Assembly (NCBI RefSeq): GCF_035581365.1 | Contig: NZ_CP141590.1 | Coordinates: 1-64,000, forward strand | Direction: 5' to 3' | DNA length: 64,000 nucleotides | Origin: Tsuneonella sp. CC-YZS046 | GTDB taxonomy: Bacteria; Pseudomonadota; Alphaproteobacteria; Sphingomonadales; Sphingomonadaceae | In this document: piece by piece, positions 16,601-24,745 of the stretch | Position numbering within the stretch: the first letter of the stretch is position 1 | Layout: each line of letters begins with the position of its first letter | The notes under the pieces: generated by a model | Databases searched by the model: none | What the model was told of the DNA's origin: nothing | The model's input: only the letters and a program-made list of their open reading frames with translations | Position numbers and translations under genes: made by a program

Positions 16601-18501
16601 CTCAAGTCAATCGGATAACTGGCGGCGAGCTTGGTGCTCGCACGTTTGGATTGGTTCAAGGTGCCAGGGAAGGCGCGCGGCTGTTTGCCCAAGCGCTTCG
16701 CACAGGCGAAGCCTCGGATTTTGTCGCCAAGGTTGAGGGTGACGAATTTAAAGCCATCCCCGGAAAGATCGGGGAAGCGATCCGTCTTCCCACGCGGTTC
16801 CTGACCGCTGAGGATGAATTGTTCAAGGGCATTGCGCGCCGGATGGAGATCAACGGCATGGCGGTGCGCATTGCTCACCGGGAGGGGCTTAAAGGCAAGG
16901 CAGCGCAGACGCGCATTGCGGAGCTGGTAGCCAATCCAACAGATGAGATGCTGGAGCGGGCTTTAGATTATGGCCGCTACCTGACATTCCAGCGCCCCCT
17001 TGGGTCGTTTGCATCGAAGATTTCCGGTCTGACGAACGATCCATCAGGTTGGGGTCTGACGGCAAAGCTGTTCCTGCCCTTCGTTCGCACGCCGACCAAT
17101 CTCCTCAAGTTTGCGGCTGAACGCTCGCCTGCCGCGCCGCTGCTCAAGGAATGGAAGAAGGATTTCATGGCGGGTGGAGCGCGCCGCGATCTGGCTGTTG
17201 CACGCGCTCTGATAGGAACGGGTTTCGGCATCGCAATCCATGAAGGGGCATTGAGCGGGATCATCACGGGCTCGGCTCCGACTGATCCGAAGAAAGCCAG
17301 GCTGCTTTATGCAGACGGCTGGAAACCCTATTCGATCAAGATCGGGAATACCTATTATTCCTACAAGCGGCTCGATCCCTTCTCGACCACGCTGGGCGTG
17401 GCGGCGGATATCGCCCTGCTGCCAGAGGGCATGAGCCAACGGCAGCAAGAGGACAAGGCCACACTGCTGGTCGCTTCCATCATGGGCAATCTGGCCTCCA
17501 AGACGTGGCTTTCGGGTATATCGCAGCTTGTGGAGGCTATAGGCGAACCTGACCGCTATGCGGACAATCTGCTGCAAAGACTGGTTGGCTCGTTCCTTGT
17601 GCCTAATCTGGTCGCGAGTACTGCGCGTTCGCTTGATCCGACCGAGCGCGAGATTGAGACCATGGGTGATGCGCTTCAAGCTCGCATTCCCGGCCTGCGA
17701 GACGATCTGCTGCCGCGCCGCGATATCTGGGGCCGGGAGATTGTCTATGAAGGCGGGGTAGGACCTGATTTCCTTTCCCCGGTCTGGGTGTCGGAGGCCC
17801 TCAAGGATCCGGTCAATCATGAGTTGATGCAGACGGAGTATGCGCCGAGCCCGCTACGAAGGAAGGTTGCAGGGCGGGAACTGACACCGGAAGAATATGA
17901 TCGCTATCAGGAAGTGTCGGGGAACCAGGCTCATGCAGAGCTGACCGATCTCGTGAAGTCCTCGGCCTGGAAGGCGATGGACGATGAAGCGAAAGCCAAG
18001 TCCGCCAAGGATATCGTGGACCGGGTCCGCAAGGATGTGCGAACGGCTCTGTTTGGAGGGAAGCATTCCACGACGGCTGATGAATGGTCCGAATTTCAGG
18101 ATGTTCCGCAACAATCCCGATCATCTACCCCAGCCGCAAAAGACGAGTGGGCGGACTTCGAGGATGTTCAGCAGCGTGATGTGATGGGGAATCTGCAGCG
18201 CGCTATCCCCGGCATTCGCTTTACGTCAGGCTATCGTTCGCGCGAATACAACGAGAGCCTGCGCGCGCAGGGCTATCATCCTGCGCGAAACAGTTCCCAT
18301 ATCGACGGGGCAGGGCTCGACATGCTTCCCCCACCTGGCAAGTCGCTCGGCTGGCTCCGCAAGCAGGTCCAGGCGCTCGAACCGAACGCATCGTTCCTTA
18401 TCCATGACGGCCATCTCCACGCCACCTTTCCTGACTGGTACGGGGCGCCCGTTCTAGGCGGGGCCAGGGATGCAGGCTTGGTCAATCCGATGGCGAGGTA
18501 G
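13693..18501 (+). CDS. Giant polyvalent phage protein: SNase-like domain, membrane-active middle, M15 peptidase
   Basis: A 1602-aa multidomain protein. Residues 1-30 carry two W-x-x-F-x-D repeats (QWSEFEDA, QWAEFDDA), and two more occur near 1460-1490 (DEWSEFQDV, DEWADFEDV). Residues 50-165 resemble a staphylococcal nuclease (ITNVHDGDTAQL, LRLFGVDAPELN, then SYGRTVAPV). Residues 270-420 have Gly-rich hydrophobic stretches (AIGGAVGVPVGGVLGAGLGK). A long helical body follows. The last 110 residues form an M15 D-Ala-D-Ala peptidase-like domain (FTSGYRSREYNESL, SSHIDGAGLDM, HDGHLHATF) with His/Asp/His metal ligands. It most resembles an ejected internal virion protein that degrades the cell wall, but a phage large polyvalent protein is also possible. 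Confidence 0.75.
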   Translation: MADQWSEFEDAEPVASSAHQWAEFDDAPRTGKPRKSRKRAKGKDAPPPSMDTITNVHDGDTAQLASGNALRLFGVDAPELNQQGWNRDYMPVQIGESARNALMDYASPQSIIGAPVGRSYGRTVAPVETAGQDVGFAMLRTGNALAAPDFLAGEPARRADYMQAERLARLNRLGVHDTFHQSPEQHRANPDYQPSRETVAQFWDTPTPFAGLRPEVEKQLFGMIYDPNVSLEDAATYAKENGGILDMDSAKAARESFLKGNAAQGIQYKDQPRILTDLGDGATGAAVRGGGSGFLAGGLDEAGAIPDMFGLTPGRENVFNSDRRWADIWSNNQQQNSAILGYDEQAHPYATLGGQLAGGLLVPAGAGARTVPQLFRVGAAYGGAEGFLGTEGEIGQRAIGGAVGVPVGGVLGAGLGKALEVTAPYAGRLIDRLTSKAPRLTPEGSASDLADIPPPPPGFVLDESPGPSVGEIGMAADPMPSVSAPLRRPDYLDMGPVKAPRLGDPISEAQMRAIAENITPQDVMPIPSNMVDGIEEAAAKDAGRFAPARPVDERSELDRITVRGWNGGEVPKVGPTDMVGWLRQQGGLTDQGGELSHMGLNNAARRGLDFVGQETRFGPLVSDTGMTLDDAAMRAWEAGYFPDHAERPTTGEFLDALRDTYEGRNRRFLPEDLAQIDRFDATRADRLDLEQRLAEGPVFQDRSIAADEPQPFPPVQAYEEWPAGGPDFAGNINLSKLESPQDISRALYQTERRVGFDAATRGRVSQAETERLAADLGMTPEKLLSRRAGQAFNAEEALAARQLLAKSGNELVNAARRIRGMEDPGSQLLADFQQKWMRHVAIQEQVAGMTAEAGRVLAQFKMAANSRVVHGDVLAALVKKGGGKDNLQNVANVLLDAAETSAGVFNVLADKLKRPKWHSRASELYINFLLSGPQTHVVNMVSNTLTAMAQIPEHIAAAGIGRARQAFTNAQVNRITGGELGARTFGLVQGAREGARLFAQALRTGEASDFVAKVEGDEFKAIPGKIGEAIRLPTRFLTAEDELFKGIARRMEINGMAVRIAHREGLKGKAAQTRIAELVANPTDEMLERALDYGRYLTFQRPLGSFASKISGLTNDPSGWGLTAKLFLPFVRTPTNLLKFAAERSPAAPLLKEWKKDFMAGGARRDLAVARALIGTGFGIAIHEGALSGIITGSAPTDPKKARLLYADGWKPYSIKIGNTYYSYKRLDPFSTTLGVAADIALLPEGMSQRQQEDKATLLVASIMGNLASKTWLSGISQLVEAIGEPDRYADNLLQRLVGSFLVPNLVASTARSLDPTEREIETMGDALQARIPGLRDDLLPRRDIWGREIVYEGGVGPDFLSPVWVSEALKDPVNHELMQTEYAPSPLRRKVAGRELTPEEYDRYQEVSGNQAHAELTDLVKSSAWKAMDDEAKAKSAKDIVDRVRKDVRTALFGGKHSTTADEWSEFQDVPQQSRSSTPAAKDEWADFEDVQQRDVMGNLQRAIPGIRFTSGYRSREYNESLRAQGYHPARNSSHIDGAGLDMLPPPGKSLGWLRKQVQALEPNASFLIHDGHLHATFPDWYGAPVLGGARDAGLVNPMAR

Positions 18502-18559
18502 GCGTGGCGAACTTTTTGTCCCGGAGGTGGCATGTCTGATCACCCGAATACAACCGGCC

Positions 18560-18720
18560 GCCAATCGGATGGCGTTGATGATCGCTCGGTTCTGCTCGGG
18601 CGGCCTGCCTCGACCACGGTTCTCAGGCTCTATGGGCAACAAGCCCTTTAGAATGCGCCATTCTGCTTTGGTGAGATCGCCCCTGCTCAAGCCTGCCTCC
18701 AAAAAGCAGCCTTGAATCAA
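18560..18720 (-). mobile_element. IS5-family transposase N-terminal stub
   Basis: On the minus strand the sequence reads SRGDLTKAEWRILKGLLPIE and then NRGRGRPPEQNRAIINAI, the start of an IS5-type transposase. After about residue 50 the match breaks into unrelated sequence. The rest of the transposase and any terminal repeats are missing. This marks an old insertion or deletion scar at the end of the phage-like region. Confidence 0.65.
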
Positions 18721-18795
18721 TGCCGTTGGTCCGCGTCAACTGCATTCAGCGTTGCCGTTGTTGCAGTCCGCCAGCTTCAGTGTAGCCTTCTCAAA

Positions 18796-19095
18796 ATGAA
18801 ACTATCCAGAGCATGTCTGTATCGAGCGTTCTCTGCCATTTTGGCATACGCATGGTCAGCAGTCGCTGCGTTAGAGATCAATCAACTTGCGGGCTGGCAA
18901 TATGATGGCGACCTTGGTTGGTGGCTCGTGACGGCCTATTCAGCACCCGCATTGGCACTCACTTCGCCTCTGTCGCTGGTCGTTGATGACGCAAACGCCC
19001 GCGTCTCTATAGCCTTGGTTCTGTTAAGCGTGATAACTGTGACCTATTGCATACACATCGCGGTATCGCGCCGACACTCTACGCCATTGGTATAG
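18796..19095 (+). CDS. Small membrane protein, 99 aa
   Basis: Starting at ATG 18796 the protein has three hydrophobic stretches: AILAYAWSAVAALE (18-31), LVTAYSAPALALTSPLSLVV and VSIALVLLSVITVTYCIHIA. It is probably an inner-membrane protein. The ribosome-binding site is weak, and it lies directly behind the IS5 stub, so it may be a leftover gene. The family is not recognised. Confidence 0.45.
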   Translation: MKLSRACLYRAFSAILAYAWSAVAALEINQLAGWQYDGDLGWWLVTAYSAPALALTSPLSLVVDDANARVSIALVLLSVITVTYCIHIAVSRRHSTPLV

Positions 19096-19254
19096 CAGCT
19101 GTGCCTAACGGTCATGCAAACGCTTAGCCGAAGCGGCTTTTCCTGAACCGAAATTTGTCCACGCCGCCTAGGAGGATAGCTCCAAATCCGATTGTCGTGG
19201 ATTCGACTCCTGCTGCCTTGGTGAATAACCTCTCCATAACAGGGGAGAGGTATC

Positions 19255-19524
19255 ATGAGACTGGCGCTTTTCGCTGGTGTGCTTTTGTCTGTGGCCCCGT
19301 TGGGCGCGGCAGCGTTCGCGCAAACCACACCGTACAAGCTGATTATCACGTGGTATCAATCGAACCTTACGGTTATCGACTATCCGACTAAAGAGCGGTG
19401 CGAGGCGGCCGCAAAGGCTATCACAGTAGAGGTGGAGCGCCAGCTTGCGGAGAGTAATGCGCTTGCGCCAAACACCATTCTTTTGAGCAAGGGGCCGAAT
19501 GGAGCATTTTGCATTCCAGGCTAG
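19255..19524 (+). CDS. Exported small protein, 89 aa
   Basis: A clear signal peptide (MRLALFAGVLLSVAPLGAAA, cleavage after AFA) is followed by a 66-residue mature domain with two Cys (ERCEAAAKAI and GAFCIPG), which could form a disulphide in the periplasm. A strong AGGGGAGAGG precedes ATG 19255. No family is recognised. It is monocistronic and lies between the IS5 scar and the core LOG gene. Confidence 0.65.
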   Translation: MRLALFAGVLLSVAPLGAAAFAQTTPYKLIITWYQSNLTVIDYPTKERCEAAAKAITVEVERQLAESNALAPNTILLSKGPNGAFCIPG

Positions 19525-19804
19525 TTCCTCACTCCAACGAAAGGTCAACGAAGCAGGACGGTTCGATCCTGTCTGGACCTCGGGTCCTTGTGCGTCTATC
19601 GGAATGAAAATTTCGCTCTCCTGTGGGAGTAAACGTGGGAGCGATTTGACATAGCTTTCGTGAAAGCACGTATTTCTGCCGTTTAATGGCCGATATATGG
19701 ATGATCGCGGGGCATCCATTTCTTCCCTCAGGCTTCTGGCCCGGAATCCGGCCCGCCGGGCAGGGATTCGGGCGCAACCCAGGCCCAAGGTAACGGGGAG
19801 AGAC

Positions 19805-20755
19805 ATGGCCGATCGCAAGCAACCGCCCCGGCAACCCGGCGTCCCGGGTCCGCATGGCAAGCCAGAGCAGGCGGACCGCTCGCTCACCCCCAACAAGTTC
19901 TACAAGGCGGAGCAGGAAGCGGCGTTCACCGAAGCGGCTCCTACGGTCACTGCGCAGACCCAGCACCCCGCCTATCGCCTTGCCTTCCGCGACACGGATT
20001 TCCTGTTGCGCGACGATTTGCGGCCGGTGCGCTTCCAGCTCGAATTGCTGAAGGCCGAAACCATGCTGGAGGAAGCCGGCGTGGGTTCTACCCTGGTCTT
20101 CTATGGCTCGGCCCGCATTCCCTCGCAGGCGCGGGCCGAGGCGATGCTGGCCAATGCCGACAACGATCCGCGCGGGCGGGCGGTGATCGAGCGCCTCGTC
20201 GCCAAGGCACGCTATTATGAAGAGGCCCGCAAGCTCGCCTACATGGCCAGCACATGCGCCGTGGTGGAGAATGGGCAGCGGCAATTCGTCGTGACGTCCG
20301 GTGGCGGGCCGGCCATCATGGAAGCCGCCAATCTCGGCGCCAATGAAGCGGGGGCCGAATCGATCGGCCTCAACATCGTCCTGCCGCATGAGCAGGCGCC
20401 GAATGAATATGTCACGCCGCGCCTGTCGTTCCAGTTCCACTATTTCGCGCTGCGCAAGATGCATTTCCTGCTGCGCGCCCGCGCGGTCGCGGTATTCCCG
20501 GGCGGCTTCGGAACCTTCGACGAGTTCTTCGAGCTGCTCACCCTGGTGCAGACCGGCAAGATGAAGCCCATTCCGATCCTGCTGTTCGGCAAGGAGTTCT
20601 GGAGCCGGGTCGTGGATTTTGGCGCCATGGCCGAAGAAGGGGTGATCGACGAGAACGACCTCGATCTTTTCCGGATCGTCGAAACGGCGGAGGAGGCCTG
20701 GGAGCGAATCACCGGCTTCTACAAGCTGGATTGCCCGTTTTCGCCTATAGCTTGA
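19805..20755 (+). CDS. LOG family protein (nucleotide 5'-monophosphate phosphoribohydrolase-like)
   Basis: A 316-aa protein of the LOG/TIGR00730 superfamily. The diagnostic PGGFGTFDE loop (about residue 235) and the upstream VTSGGGPAIMEAANLGANEA (about 165) form the nucleotide-binding and catalytic site. The family cleaves the N-glycosidic bond of nucleoside monophosphates, with cytokinin-type nucleotides as substrates in some members. The N-terminal 120 residues extend beyond the minimal LOG domain, as in the long bacterial subgroup. I chose ATG 19805 after GGGGAGAG. An upstream in-frame start at 19697 gives a Pro/Arg-rich extension and looks wrong. Its 3' end overlaps thiD's 3' end tail to tail. 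Confidence 0.85.
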   Translation: MADRKQPPRQPGVPGPHGKPEQADRSLTPNKFYKAEQEAAFTEAAPTVTAQTQHPAYRLAFRDTDFLLRDDLRPVRFQLELLKAETMLEEAGVGSTLVFYGSARIPSQARAEAMLANADNDPRGRAVIERLVAKARYYEEARKLAYMASTCAVVENGQRQFVVTSGGGPAIMEAANLGANEAGAESIGLNIVLPHEQAPNEYVTPRLSFQFHYFALRKMHFLLRARAVAVFPGGFGTFDEFFELLTLVQTGKMKPIPILLFGKEFWSRVVDFGAMAEEGVIDENDLDLFRIVETAEEAWERITGFYKLDCPFSPIA

Positions 20756-21497
20756 CTTCCTGGTGGCCCAGCGGGCCATGCCCTTGCCCAAATCCGGGCG
20801 CCTTGAGCAAGGCTTTGCGAACGAACAGGCGCGCGTCGGTTATCGCGCTTTCCAGATCCTGGCCCCTTGCGAGAAAGAGCGCGATCGCGCTGGAAAGGGT
20901 GCAGCCGGTGCCGTGGTTGTGGCGAGTCTCGATCTTGTCGCCGCGCCAGACGCAGTCTTCCACCCCGGGCCGGGTGAGCCTGTCTTCCACCACCGGCCCT
21001 TCCGCATCGCCGCCTTTGGCGAGGAAGGTGAAGCCCTTTCCCGCCAGCGCCCCGGCGCCGCCCAGTGCCGCGAGTTCGGGCAAATTGGGCGTGACCAGGG
21101 TGGCCAGGCCCATCAGGCGCTCGAAGGAAGCGATGGTGGCTGCATCGGCCAGTATCGACCCGCTCGTGGCGACCATGACCGGGTCGAACACGACCGGGGC
21201 TTCGATCCGCGCGAGACGGTCGGCGACGATCTCTGCAATGCCGGGCGAGCCGAGCATCCCGATCTTGATTGCGTCCACGCCGATATCGCCCACGCAGGCA
21301 TCGATCTGGGCCGCGACCATGGCCGGAGACAGCGCCTCCACCGCATGAACCCCGGTGGTGTCCTGCGCCGTGACCGCGGTGATCGCGGTCATGGCATAGC
21401 CGCCCAGCATGGTGATGGTCTTGATGTCGGCCTGAATCCCGGCTCCGCCAGAGGAATCGGAACCGGCGATCGCCAGGATGCGGGGCGGGGCGCTCAC
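20745..21497 (-). CDS. thiD: Hydroxymethylpyrimidine/phosphomethylpyrimidine kinase
   Basis: A 250-aa ribokinase-fold kinase that phosphorylates HMP and then HMP-P in thiamine biosynthesis. The N-terminal [19 protein letters not shown] and the C-terminal anion-hole motif [15 protein letters not shown]-type stretch (here [13 protein letters not shown], about 205) are the two family signatures, and [11 protein letters not shown] lies between them. Length is normal. The start overlaps the stop of glmM by 4 bp, indicating a two-gene operon that links thiamine and peptidoglycan precursor genes, as in several related alphaproteobacteria. Confidence 0.95.
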   Translation of the reverse strand: MSAPPRILAIAGSDSSGGAGIQADIKTITMLGGYAMTAITAVTAQDTTGVHAVEALSPAMVAAQIDACVGDIGVDAIKIGMLGSPGIAEIVADRLARIEAPVVFDPVMVATSGSILADAATIASFERLMGLATLVTPNLPELAALGGAGALAGKGFTFLAKGGDAEGPVVEDRLTRPGVEDCVWRGDKIETRHNHGTGCTLSSAIALFLARGQDLESAITDARLFVRKALLKAPGFGQGHGPLGHQEVKL

Positions 21498-22831
21498 GCC
21501 GCGGCGGCGACGGCGGCGCAGATCTCGTCGACGACCCGCTCCACCTGCGCTTCGTCATCGCCTTCCGCCATGACCCGGATCAGCGGCTCGGTGCCGGACG
21601 GGCGGATCACCAGGCGCCCCTTGCCCTTCAGCTCCCCTTCGGCCTTGGCGATGGTCTGCCGGACCACGGCATTTTCGAGCGGAGCGCCGCCCGCATAGCG
21701 CACATTGCGGAGCAATTGCGGGACCGGGTCGAACATATGGAGCAATTCGCTTGCCCGCTTGCCGGAGCGGACCAGCGCCCCCAGCACCTGCAGGGCCGCG
21801 ACCGTGCCGTCTCCGGTGGTAGCATGGTCGAGCAGGATCATATGGCCGGATTGCTCGCCCCCGACATTGCAGCCGAGCTTGCGCATGGTTTCCAGGACAT
21901 AGCGATCGCCGACCTTGGTGCGGATCAGGTTGAGGCCCTGTCCTTCCAGGAAGCGCTCCAGCCCGAGATTGGACATCACGGTGGCCACCACGCCGCCGCC
22001 GCGCAGATTTCCGGTCGCGGCGAGACGGGTGCCGATCAGGGCCATGATCTGATCGCCGTCCACGGCCTTGCCCTGCTCGTCCACCACGATCAGGCGGTCC
22101 GCATCGCCATCCAGTGCAATCCCTATATCGGCGCCTTCCTCGATCACCCTGACCTTGACCGCCTCGAGCGAGGTGGAGCCGACCCCGTCATTGATGTTGA
22201 GGCCATTCGGCTCCACCCCGATCGCGACGACTTCCGCGCCGAGTTCCCAGATGGCCGAAGGGGCCACGGTGTAGGCCGCGCCATTGGCGCAATCGACCAC
22301 GATCTTGAGGCCGTCGAGCCGGACGTCGTCCGCCAGCGATGCCTTCACCGCATGGATGTATCGGCCGCGCGCGTCGTCGATCCGCCTTGCGCGCCCGATC
22401 TGGCCGCCATGGGCCAGCGGGCATGGCTCGGTCAGCGCCTTTTCTATGGCGAGTTCATCTTCATCCGACAGCTTGAAGCCATCCGGCCCGAACAGCTTGA
22501 TCCCGTTATCGTCGAAGGGATTGTGGCTGGCCGAGATCATCACGCCCAGGTCCGCCCGCATTTCCCGCGTCAGCAGCGCGACCGCCGGGGTCGGCAGCGG
22601 CCCGGTCATGATCACGTCCATGCCCACGCTGGTGAAGCCTGCAACCAGCGCGTTTTCCATCATGTAGCCGGAGAGGCGCGTATCCTTGCCGATCACCACG
22701 CGATGGCGATGATCGCCCCGCAGAAAATGCCGTCCAGCCGCCTGCCCGACCTTCATCGCCAGCTCGGCCGTCAGTATTCCGTCATTGGCCCGCCCCCGAA
22801 TACCATCCGTGCCGAAAAATTTGCGCGCCAT
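21494..22831 (-). CDS. glmM: Phosphoglucosamine mutase
   Basis: A 445-aa mutase converting glucosamine-6-phosphate to glucosamine-1-phosphate for UDP-GlcNAc synthesis. It shows [11 protein letters not shown] at the N-terminus, the phosphoserine loop [19 protein letters not shown] (about 100), the metal loop LDGDADRLI (about 240) and [15 protein letters not shown] near the end. All four domains are present and the length is typical. The start at 22831 gives the standard [10 protein letters not shown] terminus. It is divergent from sodB across about 175 bp. Confidence 0.96.
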   Translation of the reverse strand: MARKFFGTDGIRGRANDGILTAELAMKVGQAAGRHFLRGDHRHRVVIGKDTRLSGYMMENALVAGFTSVGMDVIMTGPLPTPAVALLTREMRADLGVMISASHNPFDDNGIKLFGPDGFKLSDEDELAIEKALTEPCPLAHGGQIGRARRIDDARGRYIHAVKASLADDVRLDGLKIVVDCANGAAYTVAPSAIWELGAEVVAIGVEPNGLNINDGVGSTSLEAVKVRVIEEGADIGIALDGDADRLIVVDEQGKAVDGDQIMALIGTRLAATGNLRGGGVVATVMSNLGLERFLEGQGLNLIRTKVGDRYVLETMRKLGCNVGGEQSGHMILLDHATTGDGTVAALQVLGALVRSGKRASELLHMFDPVPQLLRNVRYAGGAPLENAVVRQTIAKAEGELKGKGRLVIRPSGTEPLIRVMAEGDDEAQVERVVDEICAAVAAAA

Positions 22832-23007
22832 GATTTTCGTTCCATCCCCTTGCATGAACGGCCGGGACGGCACATGGCTTGGTTCGCGGCCAATGTCACG
22901 CCCTCCCGGGGGCATAATCGATAATGGATGATCGAAAATCACCATGCAACTCGACTGCGGCCCGCCCGTTGGGAGAGGACGGAAATTTCAGCAGGAATGG
23001 AGATTTC

Positions 23008-23619
23008 ATGCCCATCAAACTTATCGACCTTCCGTATGACAGCAGCGCCTTGCAACCCGCGATTTCCGCGGAAACGCTGTCTTTCCACCATGGCAAGCAT
23101 CACAAGGCCTATATCGATAAGACCAATGCGGCCGTCGAAGGCGGCGAACTGGACGGCAAGCCCCTGGAAGTGATCATCGCCGCGGCCCGGGGCAACAACC
23201 AGGGGCTGTTCAACAATGCCGCGCAATCATGGAACCATGGCTTCTACTGGCATTCGCTGGCCGGCGAATCGACCAGGCCCAGCGGCGATCTCGCGGACAG
23301 GATCGAAAGCGACTTCGGTTCGCTGGACGACCTCAAGAGCAAGCTGGCCGATCGTGGCGCCGGCCATTTCGCTTCCGGCTGGGTCTGGCTGGCGGAGAAG
23401 GACGGCAAGCTGTCGATCGAGGAAACCCATGACGCCGACACGCTGGCGGACGCAGAGAGTAATCCGCTGCTGGTCATCGACCTGTGGGAACATGCCTATT
23501 ACCTCGATCACCAGAACGCGCGGCCGGGCTATCTGAAGGCGGTGCTGGACGAAAAGCTCAATTGGGACTTCGCGGCCGAGAATCTCGCGCGCGGCACCAC
23601 CTGGGCCTATCCGGGCTGA
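23008..23619 (+). CDS. sodB: Iron superoxide dismutase
   Basis: A 203-aa Fe-type superoxide dismutase. The N-terminal helix carries FHHGKHHKAYID (first His ligands), the second ligand His lies in QSWNHGFYWHS, and the Asp/His pair is in DLWEHAYYLDHQN. The AQSWNH...F pattern and DLWEHAYYLD favour the Fe rather than the Mn form. No signal peptide, so cytoplasmic. Start ATG 23008 gives the usual short N-terminus. A strong hairpin terminator follows 25 bp after the stop. Confidence 0.95.
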   Translation: MPIKLIDLPYDSSALQPAISAETLSFHHGKHHKAYIDKTNAAVEGGELDGKPLEVIIAAARGNNQGLFNNAAQSWNHGFYWHSLAGESTRPSGDLADRIESDFGSLDDLKSKLADRGAGHFASGWVWLAEKDGKLSIEETHDADTLADAESNPLLVIDLWEHAYYLDHQNARPGYLKAVLDEKLNWDFAAENLARGTTWAYPG

Positions 23620-23644
23620 TCGTCCGGCCCTTTGCCCAGAGAGG

Positions 23645-23678
23645 AAAGCCCGCTTCCGGTTCCCGGGAGCGGGCTTTT
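23645..23678 (+). terminator. Rho-independent terminator of sodB
   Basis: AAAGCCCGCT (23645-23654) pairs with AGCGGGCTTT (23668-23677) around a 13-nt loop and ends in a T tract. The symmetric A/T flanks suggest it also serves the convergent ecfG transcript. Confidence 0.85.
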
Positions 23679-23731
23679 CCATGACGGCTTCCGGCGTTAC
23701 GGCTTCCGGGGTGGCATGGGCCGCTGGGGGC

Positions 23732-24322
23732 CTATTCGGCGGCCCGGCCGGAAACTTCGTCCAGTTCATGCATGATCGCGCTGTGCGCGACGCTGTCGTC
23801 ATGCGAACGGCGCGGAATGGAGCCTTCGGCCAGCAATTCCGTCAGCGTGGCCCGCGCCCGCCCGACCCGGCTCTTGATCGTGCCGACCGCGCATCCGCAG
23901 ATGGTGGCCGCTTCCTCATAGCTGAATCCGCCCGCGCCAACCAGCAGCAGCGCTTCGCGCCGTTCCGGCGGAAGGCTCAGCAGCGCGCGATGCATGTCGG
24001 ACAGATGCACCGGGTCTTCCTGGCTGGCCGGCTGGATCAGGATGCGTTCGGCTACGGTTTCGTCATATTCGCCGCGAAAGCGATTGCGCCGCATTTCGGT
24101 AAGATAGGCATTGCGCAGGATCACGAAGGTCCACGCCCTCATGCTGGTGCCAGGCTCGAAACGTTCGCGCGCCGCCCAGGCCTTGAGCATGGTTTCCTGC
24201 ACCAGATCGTCGGCCATGTCCGGCCGGCCGCACAGCCCGCGCGCGAAGGCGCGCAGATGTGGAATGACAGCACTCAATTCCTGTTTGAACTCGGCTGCCG
24301 CGTCTTTGCCGGCATCGCTCAT
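23732..24322 (-). CDS. ecfG: General stress ECF sigma factor EcfG
   Basis: A 196-aa sigma-70 family factor of the ECF15/EcfG group. Sigma2 lies at about 15-80 (LVQETMLKAWAARERFEPGT, then AWTFVILRNAY) and sigma4 at about 115-170 (LPPERREALLLVGAGGFSYE, then GTIKSRVGRAR). It directs transcription of the general stress regulon and is held inactive by NepR. The start overlaps nepR by 4 bp (ATGA), so the two are translationally coupled. An EcfG-type promoter upstream of nepR points to autoregulation. Confidence 0.93.
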   Translation of the reverse strand: MSDAGKDAAAEFKQELSAVIPHLRAFARGLCGRPDMADDLVQETMLKAWAARERFEPGTSMRAWTFVILRNAYLTEMRRNRFRGEYDETVAERILIQPASQEDPVHLSDMHRALLSLPPERREALLLVGAGGFSYEEAATICGCAVGTIKSRVGRARATLTELLAEGSIPRRSHDDSVAHSAIMHELDEVSGRAAE

Positions 24323-24513
24323 TGCGTGTTGTCGTCGAGCTTGGACAGCAAGTCCATGAAGCTGTCGGGCAAGGGCTCGTCCACGACCGAGTCGTATAGT
24401 TGCCGGAGGCCTTGCGCCCATTCCGGATTGGACCCCTTGCGGGTGTTACCTGCCTTGCCGAGTTGTCCTTCGAGCATGTTTCGCTTGGTATTCCTGTTCG
24501 GTTTCTTGGCCAT
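24319..24513 (-). CDS. nepR: Anti-sigma factor NepR
   Basis: A 64-aa protein with the NepR core: NPEWAQGLRQLYDSVVDEPL followed by PDSFMDLLSKLD. These are the two helices that clamp EcfG or, alternatively, phosphorylated PhyR. The N-terminal 25 residues are basic and disordered, as usual. It is the first gene of the nepR-ecfG operon and is driven from the EcfG-type promoter about 110 bp upstream. Confidence 0.93.
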   Translation of the reverse strand: MAKKPNRNTKRNMLEGQLGKAGNTRKGSNPEWAQGLRQLYDSVVDEPLPDSFMDLLSKLDDNTQ

Positions 24514-24619
24514 CTGCGCTCAGGTACCGCCCCCTTGATGAAAACCCCCGGGCACTTTGCCCTCGGCTACCCTTTGCTGCAACACAGTTCGGTGCGGTGC
24601 TTCACACCACGCCTCGGCT

Positions 24620-24646
24620 GGAACGAAGCAGTCCCCCATTCGTTCC
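24620..24646. promoter_or_regulatory. Bidirectional EcfG-type promoter
   Basis: GGAACG (24620-24625), 15 bp, CGTTCC (24641-24646). Read on either strand this gives GGAAC-N16-CGTT, the EcfG consensus. The leftward copy serves nepR-ecfG and the rightward copy points at the CHASE histidine kinase. The match is exact on both strands. Activity in both directions is inferred. Confidence 0.75.
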
Positions 24647-24745
24647 CGGTCGAATATCACGATCATCCTTGCCGGAACCCACGGTTGCCGTGACCGGCAA
24701 ATGATGCAAGACGCGCGCCGAGGGGTTGTTTGTCGTCGCATTGGA

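Noticed and set aside
19170-19215. tRNA-like 3' end (TCCAAATCCG ... GTGGATTCGACTCC ... GCTGCCT)
   Set aside because: The TTCGACTCC loop looks like a T arm or tmRNA end, but the flanking bases do not form a T stem and no acceptor partner is found. Not enough for an attachment-site call.
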